Shown: positions 46,001 through 56,300 of the stretch, piece after piece
Layout: each line of letters begins with the position of its first letter
How positions within the stretch are numbered: the stretch's first letter is position 1
Assembly: GCA_905250075.1 (NCBI GenBank)
Contig: CAJNOP010000063.1
Span: 125,577-189,576, forward strand
DNA: 64,000 nucleotides
From: Rotaria sp. Silwood1
Lineage: Eukaryota > Rotifera > Eurotatoria > Philodinida > Philodinidae
Direction of reading: 5' to 3'
The notes under the pieces: generated by a model
Seen by the model: only the letters and a program-made list of their open reading frames with translations
The model's database searches: none
Told to the model about the DNA's origin: nothing
Made by a program: the position numbers and the translations under genes

Positions 46001-47752
46001 CAGAATTTCCATCTTATTCAAAAATTGAAAAACGTATTAAATCATTTACATCTGATTGGGTTTATCCAAGTGGTAGTCGTCTTTCGAATCAAATGATGGC
46101 CGAAGCTGGATTTTTCTATATGGGTGGAGGTAATGTTTGTTGTTATTATTGTGGTAATAAATTACAAAATTTTGAACCACGGTATTTAAATAAATTTTGT
46201 TTTTTTTTTCTTATTCAATTAAAATAATGATTAAATTTTCCTTTTTTTTTTTTTGTAATTTTCATCTAGCGATTGTCCATTTGAAGAACATGCAACATTT
46301 TATCCTCTTTGTGATTTTATTCAAAAAGTACGCGGTCTTGATTATGTGAATCGTATTATTTTAGAATGTGGACGAAGTATATTCAATATATATATATATA
46401 TAGTTTTCTAGATTCAATTGTAATTTTGTTATTTTTAGTCCCACAAGGACGATTAAAATATGAAGTGTTTGGTACACAAAAAATTAAACGTATTATATTT
46501 GATAAAAGTGGTAAGTTATTAATCTTTTTTCTTTTTGTAATTTATGTAGATATATAATATTGCGTTGAGATCTGCTGTACATTCAGCTTTCTTATTTATC
46601 AATTTGATGATTGGTCCAGCTAGTTTTCATAGAGTTTGATGATGATATAAAAACATCAAGCAAAAAAACACTAGACTCTAAGAAAAATTTTAAAGTTGCT
46701 ATTAAAAATGAATTCAGAATATTATATTAGTTTCATACAGGTTGCAGTTTTTCTAAACGTAATTTACTAAATATTAAACAAAAAAACAAAAGCATAAAAT
46801 AATGTCTCGATAGATAAAAAAGAAAAGGCTGATTGCTATCAATAGCCGGATTCAATATATATTTGACAATCCTTCCGTATTTCAATCGACCTAGACAGAA
46901 CACAGACAAGTGATACAAGGCTAATTAAATCAGAAAATACTTTCAGACATTTTATGTGAGAGCTTGAGATAAAATAAGACAAATCGTTTTTCAAGCGATA
47001 TATTATGCTTAAAAAACAACTTATGTATGTTAGAGATTTTGCACAATATGTAAATCCCGTCTTTCCGAATAAAAGATCATACATAAGAAAAATTTCATAA
47101 GACATAATAGAATGCTAGAGATTTTTCAAAAACTCAGAGAATTTTGACATTAACAAACCCAGCTTTTGAACAAGTAAAAATAATGTTTTCCGCGACATTT
47201 ATTTACTAAAAACTCCTGTTTGAATATTAGAAGAGTTTTTTTGTTTTCGAAAAATTCTTGTTTTTTTCTAGGTAAATGTTAGCAAAATACTTGCCATAAA
47301 TAGAAGGCCATGACCTTTTATTCTGTAAGGCGAGAGAGTGTATTTTGTACTAGTATTATGAAGCTAAAGAAAACATATGAATTTCACATTAAAGCCTTCA
47401 AAGACGCTGCACTAATAACTTGTTTTTTTTCTTCTTTTTGAATTTAATTCAATTCTCTCTTTTTTTTTCAGGTGCAACAAAACGTAAAAGTGAACGTCCA
47501 CCAGTTAATAGAATAAATTCATTTTCATCTCGTTCATTAAGTCTAAATATTGCAAGTTCTGAAACAATAGATAATGCTTGTCTTATATGTACAGCAAATG
47601 CAGCTACACATGAATATGATCCTTGTCAACATTTTCCAATGTGTCAAGAATGTTGTGCTCGTTTAGATCAAGAACAACTTCAAAGATGTATGCATTGTTT
47701 TCGACCAGCTACAATACGTATGCGTGTACCAACAACGCCACTTACCCAGTGA
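43021..47752 (+). CDS. Giant inhibitor-of-apoptosis protein: about seven BIR/BIR-like domains and a C-terminal RING
   Basis: Ten exons close in frame to 1090 residues: 43021-43103, 43159-43577, 43643-43834, 43895-44689, 44740-44928, 44980-45911, 45979-46181, 46270-46376, 46439-46510 and 47472-47752. Zinc ligands repeat as in BIR domains (CX2C, X16, H, X6, C). Canonical sets are C294/C297/H314/C321 and C925/C928/H945/C952. Sets with the H-X6-C end but longer loops are C389/C392/H429/C436 and C503/C506/H530/C537. C175/C178/H201/C207 ends LEHARFFPC. Degenerate units lie near residues 20-97 (C54/C57) and 762-857 (C801/C804). Residues about 560-760 form a Ser/Pro/acidic linker. The RING is C3HC4: C1034, C1037, C1049, H1051, C1055, C1058, C1069, C1072. 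IAPs bind caspases or IBM peptides through BIRs and ubiquitinate through the RING. No CARD or UBA domain is seen. Intron 9 (46511-47471) is about 1 kb and holds a repeat fragment. Confidence 0.93.
47301..47325 (+). repeat. Fragment of the poly-C-ended repeat family
   Basis: A 25-bp stretch beginning TAGAAGGCCATG and ending TTTTATTCTG inside IAP intron 9 matches 62691-62715, the right end of the element in the hAT relic, at 24 of 25 positions. The G-run that follows in that element is missing here and no left end was found. This is a remnant or a solo end. Confidence 0.5.
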
Positions 47753-47876
47753 TTTCTTTTTTCCTTTTTAAACTAAAATGTATTTTCAATTGTTGTTTTA
47801 TGTCATGTATAATTATATTCTTATTTATAAAAAGAAAAAAACCACTGAACTTATTGTAAAGGTGTTGGTTTATATA

Positions 47877-47913
47877 AATAAACTTATATATATATATATA
47901 TATTCTTTTTCAG
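47877..47913 (+). promoter_or_regulatory. Poly(A) signal of the IAP gene next to a splice acceptor at the HADH start
   Basis: AATAAA at 47877-47882 is followed by a short (TA)n run and a strong polypyrimidine acceptor (TTCTTTTTCAG) ending at 47913. The HADH ATG begins at 47914. There is no upstream HADH exon that I can recognise in the 161 bp after the IAP stop. The arrangement resembles the junction between genes in a trans-spliced operon. It could also be an ordinary 3' end followed by a 5' UTR intron whose first exon overlaps the IAP 3' UTR. Confidence 0.5.
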
Positions 47914-50416
47914 ATGGCTACTTCATCAATTGCTAATAAAGTTAATAGTTCACTAGGACGAACTATTAAAACTGTAACTGTAATTGGAGGTGGTCTTATG
48001 GGTTCAGGAATAGCTCAAGCAAGTTTTTAAAAACATCAAATCAATGTTTTTTCAATAAGAAAAATTTCATATAGGTTGCTGCTGAAACGAATCATCAAGT
48101 TATTATTGTTGATCAAAAACAAGAATTTCTTGATAATAGTCTAAATATAATACAAACAAGTTTAAAACGTGTTATTAAAAAAAAATTTGAAAAAGATCAA
48201 CAACGTGGAGAAAAATATTTAAATGATGTTACTAGTCGAATTAAAACAAGTACAAATGTTAATGATGCTGTACAATCAACAGATATTGTTATTGAAGCAA
48301 TTGTTGAAAATCTTGAAATCAAACAAAAATTATTTAAACAAATTGATCAAGCTGCACCAAAGTATATTTATAAATCTATTCTTGATATATATATACTTTC
48401 GAATCATTATATATATTTTAGACATACGATTTTTACAAGTAATACATCATCATTACCAATTACTGATATTGCTAAAGATGTTCAACGAAAAGATAAATTT
48501 GGTGGCTTACATTTCTTTAACCCAGTGTAAGTTATAATGAAGAAAATCTTTATTTTTTGTTGAGTTGATTTTAAACAAAAAAAAAAGAACGTTTTCTCAT
48601 CAGAATTTCAATTTGTTCTTAGACCGGTTATGAAATTACTCGAAGTTATTCGTATATCAGCAACAAGTGATGAAACATTTCAAACATTATTAACTTTTGG
48701 TAAAGCATTAGGTAAAACAACTGTATCATGCAAGGTATGTTAGATTTTTAAATTTTCTAAAATCTATTATTTTTTTGAATATCTGGGCTATTTCATGCAA
48801 AACAAAATGTATTGATCTTTCATTTGATTTTGATCCGTTACTTAAGTTATTTTTCCGAATAAGTTCTTTTAATATAGATATGTGTAAAAATGTTAGCTAT
48901 TTCAGCTGTATATTAATTAAAATTAATTGACTAATGTTTGCCCAAAAAAATAATAATCATGAGTATTTTTGCAATAACTCAAAAAAATAAAAAAGAGCTA
49001 CAGAACTACGATTTTAATAATTCAACAGAGAAGATCTGGAATCATCAGATTATATCGAAATTCGATTAGTCAGCATTGACCAATCAAGTGAATTCTTGAT
49101 AGAGATTGTTAAAAACGATATTCTGCATTTATTTTCCTTTTAAATTAGACTCTCATTAGAACTAATCAATAGAAAAGATTCTTCTCTGTTGATCTATACA
49201 CAGCCAAGATTCCTAATTAGTTCCGCTCGAGAGTTATAAGACTTTTATTGAGACCCCTTGATTTTTAGCCTCTTGACTTGTGATCTGTCTCTGTTATCTA
49301 TTTCTGAAATATTAAGATAACAGTGTCAGATCAATATGAATCTTGAAGCAAATATCGCCGCTCGTCGCCACATGGAAATTGTCTCTGTCAAGTAGTTTTT
49401 TTAGATAATCACAGATCAATTGGCTGAAATCGAAGATCTCGACAATAGTCTTATAACTTTGGAACGGAACCGAAATGAAAATAGCTTGACAATATCGTTT
49501 TCAAAAATCTCGGTCAAGAACTCATCTGATTGATCAATTGCTAATCCATCTAATTTCGATATAGTTCGACAATACTTACTCTTCTCCGTTTGAATGTTGT
49601 AAACTGCAGATCTCTTTCTTGTTGCTACTAAAACTTATTCAAATAGTAGCAGCTCGTTTTTTTTTAAACCAGATAATAGTTCACTAATTAATTAATGAAA
49701 AAGCAAATAGCAAATATCACTTTAACTATATAAGAACAATATCCGAAAACTTCAAGATGAACTTTACAATAAGAACTTCATCTTTGATGATATTTTCAGT
49801 AAGATTTCTCTTTAAAACTAGTGCTCTAGACACATATCAACTATCTAAACAAAAATTTATGTCTTATTATTCGATATCTTTTAATGCTAATTTTTTCAGG
49901 ATATATTGAGTAACTTAAAATACATGTAAGATATAAAAATTTGCTCTAGACACGTCGATTATCTTCCGATACACATGCTTTAATTTTATGACGTTCCATT
50001 ACTAACGAATGATTTTCTTTTTCATCTGTTCTATTATAGGATACACCAGGCTTCATTGTTAATCGTTTATTAGTACCGTATCTTCTTGAAGCAGTTCGAA
50101 TGATCGAACGTGGTGATGCTACAGCTGAAGGTAATAAACAAATATCAAAGTTTTTTTTTTTAATTTTTTGTCTTTATAATATATTATTGTTATAGATATT
50201 GATACAGCTATGAAATTAGGTGCTGGTTATCCAATGGGACCCATTGAATTATTAGATTATGTAGGTTTAGATACATCAAAATATATTGTTGATGGATGGA
50301 AAAAACGTTATCCTAATGAACCATCATTTAAAACAAGTGAATTATTAAATAAAATTGTTAGTGAAGGTAAATTGGGCAAGAAAACTGGCGCTGGTTTTTA
50401 TAATTATAAAAAATAA
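47914..50416 (+). CDS. HADH: 3-hydroxyacyl-CoA dehydrogenase (HADH), fatty-acid beta-oxidation
   Basis: Six exons close in frame to 306 residues: 47914-48018, 48075-48361, 48422-48526, 48623-48734, 50040-50130 and 50196-50416. The NAD-binding site is [15 protein letters not shown] (about 21-35). Then come VEAIVENL-like [27 protein letters not shown] with the catalytic His, [27 protein letters not shown] and [10 protein letters not shown]. All are landmarks of the mitochondrial short-chain enzyme, which oxidises L-3-hydroxyacyl-CoA with NAD+. Human HADH is 314 residues, so the length fits. The N-terminus before the Rossmann fold is about 20 residues, Ser/Lys/Arg-bearing and without acidic residues, so it may act as a short mitochondrial presequence. 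Intron 1 has a GC donor (GCAAGT at 48019) instead of GT. Intron 4 (48735-50039) contains a fold-back element. The gene converges on RAPSN, with 171 bp between the stops. Confidence 0.95.
49023..49624. mobile_element. Long imperfect inverted repeat (fold-back element) in HADH intron 4
   Basis: Two arms, about 49023-49256 and 49437-49624, are inverted copies of each other. The best blocks pair 49051-49122 with 49491-49563 (for example TATATCGAAATT, GTTCTTGA-like and AACGATATT in both) and 49221-49256 with 49437-49471 (GTTATAAGACT in both). The outer ends are also similar (CAACAGAGAAGATCTG against the complement of CAGATCTCTTTCTTGTTG). The arms occupy most of the 600 bp, so the transcript could form a long hairpin. 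There is no coding capacity. Target duplications were not resolved. Confidence 0.6.
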
Positions 50417-50587
50417 ACAATAGAATTGTGATTAGTTTATTATGATATTCTTGTGATTCATAGTCTTTTTACTTGCGTTGGTTTTTTTTTCTCTTCCTTA
50501 ACATCTGATTAACTTTATAAAAAAATTTCACCGAGATTTGACATTAGAAATTTAAACAAAAAAATAAAAAATAAATTAGATTATTTA

Positions 50588-53363
50588 TCAAGAACATAAT
50601 AATGCAATATAACTTCTACTAAATAAAACATTTTGATTACATTTGGGACATGATTGGGCTTGATGAGTCCATTTTTGCAATAAATCCATAATACATCTAA
50701 TCAATAAAGATAATTTGATAATAAAAACAAGAAAATGAACATTTTTATTACCGTTCATGGAATATATGTGTACATGGTAAAATTTGTATACGATCAGGTT
50801 TCATACCCATTGACATTTTACAAACAGAACATATAAGATCTGCTTCTTGATAAAGACGTTGAGCTGTATCTAGTACACATCGAGCTTCGTCTAATCGATT
50901 ATCCGATGTAAGTATACGTTCGTTTAATAGATGACATCGAGCTTGTAATAGTTTATTACCCATTGATGTTGATGTTGATAATGCTGTTGCAAGAATATCA
51001 TTTGCCTAAAAGATTATATAGGTTCACAAGAAATCAAATTTATTTCGTTTTACTTTTATGTTTATATACCTTCTCAAGCTATAAGAATTTTTTGATGTCC
51101 CTTTAGTCCTTTTGAAGTATGAATCAAGGGTAGATCTAGGCTTTTTATGATGGGAGAGGAAGTGATCATGATCATAAAAAAGTTATTCGAGGTAATGTCA
51201 GCTCATTTTTAAGTCTTGTCTTCTACGAAAAATCTGTTGAAACAAGTGTAATTCCCTCTTGCATTCATTGCTGATGTGAATGAAGAAAACCCACACATCC
51301 AAGACGACTCATGTACTCAAGGAGCTAAAGGATGAAAAATATGAAAGTCCTAGTAACTTGATAATTATAAAAACAAAACAGGACAAATTCAATTTTTCGT
51401 AAACCTCTCCTAGATTATATAATACTAAAAGAAGGGATGCAACAGATCCAAAGCCTTACAATTTGTCTTATTAGGTTTGGGTTTAAGGATTGAGATTCGG
51501 ATTTGAGTTTAGATTTGATCTCAAATTCTAAATTGTTTTTTGAGCATGATGCACCTCTAGTGAAGTATACTGTTGTTGTTGACATCTTATCTTACCAAAC
51601 CTTTTAGATTTGGATCAGTTAAGACCAAATGTAAACTTAATTCGATTTCAATATCTTTGGTTCAAATTTATTCTAGATTTGTTGTATCTCTAATTAAAAG
51701 TTTTCCAAATAAACGCAACATCATATACAATATAATTACTAGATTTTTGACTGTCAAAGAAATATGTGTTATTTTCTCGTTATTATAGATTCATACTATA
51801 AATGTCTACCATTAATAACAAGTTCATTCAATCAAATGTCATGCCATGGATGTACTTACATATATATCATAATGCTTTTTCTAATTATCATTGCTAAAAG
51901 AATATTTATCTTATTTGTTGATAATATAACAAATAAATCATTAAAATCAATCTTATCCTCTTTTCCTTGTTAAAGACTATAGATGATAGAAATATCATCG
52001 AGAATATAAATGATAGACCAGATAAAGCTTGACATTCTCATCATATATAATTATTATGTCATTAGTAACAATTAGTAGTTGACAAAATACGAGTCTTATT
52101 AAATTATATATTTTAAAAACTAATTTTTCTTTTACAATTTCTTTGATTCATATGGAAAAAAAATGATAAACAAAAGAAAACATTTTAATTTTCTTAATTA
52201 CTTACCATTTGTTTTTGTGTATTAAGTGCCAATAATGATTTAACCAGACCAATCATAGCAAGCGTATAACTATATCGATCGTTCATATCTTGTAACATCT
52301 GAATAGCTGCTTCGTATTTTTTACATGCGACCTTGATACATAAAGATAAAAGAAAGATAGACGTAAGACATCACGATTAAAGCATATGTTTATTAAATGG
52401 CAATATGTGTGTGTATTCCACACCGGGAGGTAACTTGTTATCGATCAAACATCACTATATTTACGTCTATTTGTTTTTGTGTATGACTTCCTACCTACCT
52501 CATTATTGTTTTGCGAACGTTGTATATCACCGATGCATACAAGACACTTGGCTTGAACTGGTCGATCTCCGAGACTAGATGCTGCTCGCATAGCTTCCTA
52601 TGATTACAAATATCTATATAAATCTTAAAGTTTTTTTATTTTTTTAAATAAATATTACTTCAACACATTTATTTGCACCTTCAAAATCACCCATTAATCT
52701 TAATGGTGTACCTAATTTTAATCTTGTTAAACGAACAAATTTTGAATTAATATTTACATTTTGTCCAGCAGCATATACAGCATTTGATAAAGCCATTTCA
52801 AGTGCTCGACATTGAAATGCTTGTGCTTTTGAAAAATCTTTTAATGCAAGATAAACTTTTCCCATCGTACTAAGTACTTGAACTTCCATTATATGGTCTA
52901 CATTTTCATGTGAAATACTTAAAGCTTTATCAAGACATTCGACAACTTTGGAAAAATTACATAAACCTATATAAGAATCTGCCATAACAAGTAAAGCATA
53001 ACCTTGTATAGAACAACCTGATGATGAATATTGAAGTGTTGAACGAGCATAACTAACTGCTTTAAAATAATCAGCAAGCATTTCATTAGCACGTGCTAAT
53101 GTTAAATAAGCTTGTGCACGAAGATTATTATCATCAATTTCATGAGCAATATCAATTTGTTGTACAGCATAAACAAGATAATCTTTATTACGTCCACGAT
53201 CACGTGATGCTGTTGCTAAATGTCCAAGTGTAGAAAATCGAAGTCGATTATTTTTCATTTTTTGTAATGATATTGTCCATTTTTTAATAGCAGCATCATA
53301 ATTTTTTTCTTCATATAAATTTAAACCTTCTTCAACTTGTCGACGTATCATAAGTTGACCCAT
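50588..53363 (-). CDS. RAPSN: Rapsyn orthologue: myristoylated TPR protein with C-terminal RING-H2
   Basis: Five minus-strand exons close in frame to 430 residues: 53363-52659, 52597-52499, 52331-52206, 51005-50752 and 50696-50588. It begins MGQ with a Gly2 suited to N-myristoylation, as in vertebrate rapsyn. TPR repeats fill most of the protein (EEGLNLYEEKNYDAAIKKW at 11-29, LARANEMLADYFKAVSYA, GKVYLALKDFSKA). GDRPVQAKCLVCIGDIQRS in exon 2 closely resembles the rapsyn segment GDRPLQALCLLC. The C-terminus has a RING-H2: ICSVC, PCTHIFHERC and SCPKC. Rapsyn clusters nicotinic acetylcholine receptors at the postsynaptic membrane, and the RING has E3 activity in vertebrates. Human rapsyn is 412 residues, so the length fits. 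Intron 3 is 1.2 kb with no recognised content; the others are about 55-170 bp. Confidence 0.92.
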
Positions 53364-56300
53364 AATGAAAATATATTTATTTGTCTAAAAAATTATTTTC
53401 TGGAATAATGATCAATAATTAAATAAACATACATGTATATATATATTTGAATTTCATTGCAAGAAAAAATGTTTTGTATATATCAATGTAGTAGTTATTA
53501 TCCAAGAATAGTCGATCAAGTTAAGAAAAAAGAAAACAAGAGATATATGAAAAAAAGAAGAAGAAAAACAACAAGAAAGAAAGAAAGAAAAAATGTTAAA
53601 GAACCTAAGCAAAACAGTAATAAGAAAGAGAATATTGTATTATTATTATTATTATTACTATGTCGTATTAGTCTTCTTATCAAAAATATAATGACAATAG
53701 GAACAGGAAAGATGTCGATTGAAAAAACCTCTTCTTATAAGATTAGTTTCTTGAAGGTATTTATTATTTACACATATGTACTATATCAATTATTAGTAGT
53801 ACGAATCAAATGATAATGATGAGATAATGAAATAATATATTACGACTTTCTTCTTCTTTTTCTGTCTAAAAGCAACTATTGTAAAAACAGAGTATATATA
53901 TATATAAAACTATAAAAAAATGTTGTTTTCTCATATAGTTAATAATTTTATTTGCTCAATTTATTGATGTCTAGTGACCAACGGGATTATTTGATATTTG
54001 TCTATCTTTAGGGAATTTGACTCTTGTATTAAAATATCAACAGTAACATACTGTGCGTGGTATGATAAGTGTCATATGCATATAAAAGCAATTAAATGGA
54101 TGAACAAAATGCACGAATGAATAGTTTATGATAGCACATATTTACATTTATTTTAGAAGCATGAGCACAAGAGAAATAAAAAAATAAAACACATTTCAAG
54201 TCAAGCGTTAATGCTCAACAATAAGCACAATCCTTATGCGCTTACTTGTCTTTCAGTTATTTATATAAATTAGTTTCTGAAAAGTTTGTTCATTTTATTT
54301 TCTTTTTTAATTATCACTTATTTTTATTTTTTATGTCGTCACATATTACTTACAAAAGTTTATTTTCTTTCATCAATTGTCATCAGAAAGATCTCTATGA
54401 CACGTACGTGCCAACAAGATTCTCTTTTTTTTCTTTCACGGTTTTTACAAAGAAAATGGAAAGCATACACATCAATAGTCTCGCTTTTCCTGTGCTTCAT
54501 AGTTAACTAGCGAAGCGAACATATAAGATTTATTGCTTGAGGTTAAAGTCAAGAAAGTGTTATGATGACAAAGACAGAAAAAAAGAAGACAAAACAAATT
54601 TATCATCATTGTTAAAAAAACCTTGGTTTTCATCCAATATTTCGCATTCTAAAAGGTATAGATATAGACATATCAAAAATAGAATCAAAATATTATTCTT
54701 TTCATTTTTTCTTTTTTTTTTTTCAAAACAATATTTATTTGTTTTTATCATTATCATGATGTAAAGATAATAACAGGAAAAAAACAGCATCAAAGGAGGG
54801 AATGTCAACAAACGGTTATGGCAATAGCAAACAACAACAATAACAACAAACTTATAATAAAGATATGCACGAATGCTTGTTTGTAGTAATTGACTTTTAA
54901 AATTGTCTCTTATCAATCGATCTCCATCTGTTGGTTATCTATTCTTTTTATTTAATCATAAAGGACAACTTTCTTGTTCAATAAGAATGATAAGAAATTG
55001 TATAAAGGCTGTGTAAATACTGATACATCAACTAGACTTATTTCGATTATAAGAATATGACCTTATTGATTCTATTTGTAATGACATGTCTATCATTAGA
55101 ATTGCATGACTTTGCTTGCGTATGCATATATATATATATACATATATTTACAAGTATCCAATATTTATTTGCTCTTCTTGTCTACGCAATGATCCTATCC
55201 AATGAATCCAATTATTAAAAAACAATAATTTTTCATAGGTATTAAGATATATTGTTGATTGCCCTTAGGCAAAAAGCAATAATAGTACTCATTGTAACCC
55301 ACATTTTTGCGATCGTGTGTCATTAACTAATATTACTTTGTATTGCTTTTGGTACTTTATCAAAGATTAGAAGTTATCAGGATTAATTTACGATGATTTA
55401 ACATAGATAAGTTATCGTTTTTGACGTCGACATAGTTTCTAATAAATTATATAATCGAATGATATGGGTTTTAATAACTGATATCAATTTTCATTAAAAC
55501 TGTATAATATCATATTGGCTTACGAATATTCTTATTGATAGATTTTGAATATAAAAATGTTTTCTTAGATTCTAAATAAATATATAGAAACATGAGATTG
55601 GTAGTCTAAATTTGTGCACTCAAAGCAAGTGACTAAATAAATATAAAATCTATTTTAAGCAAATGCTGATATAGATATTAATAACTCTTGTTGCTTTTAT
55701 TCGTCGATCAAACCATCTGTGAAAACATATTATTGATAAAGGCAATGGTGTAAAAATATATCCAATAATCAAAGCAAAAACATTGTTATACATTTGTACT
55801 TTACAAATTGTTTTATTTGTCAGATTCAATAAATATAATTTTGATTCCAAAATTGATTCATTAGATGAAGCTTTTAGTTCCTAAATACTCTATTTATTTG
55901 AACAATGTACATTTGAATTTAATTTAATAAATGATTTACATAATTAAATGATTATGTTGAAGTAATAAGGAAATCATCTCCCATTTCTGACGTTGCTCAG
56001 GAACAGCTCGACGAAAAACTATGAAACCTTCAAGATACATAGATGTCGATACGTAGAGCGAAAGTTGTGATAAACTCGAAATTTCCAAGTGTTTTCTTCA
56101 CAGAGATATTGAGCTCGCAAAGTCCAAAATTTTGAATACCAACTAGAATCATGTTGGGATGGTGTTTTTTTTTGTTCTTTCAAATATATTGACTCCAGAG
56201 CTTAGAAGAAGCAAAATACTGAAGGCATTCGTCGAAAAATATGTTTTTTTCAATGGTTTCGTTTCCTTTAAAGATTGTCGAATTTCTTAGGAATATCCTT

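Noticed and set aside
53466..53813. 118-codon plus-strand frame rich in Lys/Arg with a Leu run
   Set aside because: Low complexity from A-rich and ATT-repeat DNA, no domain, and it lies in the RAPSN upstream region.
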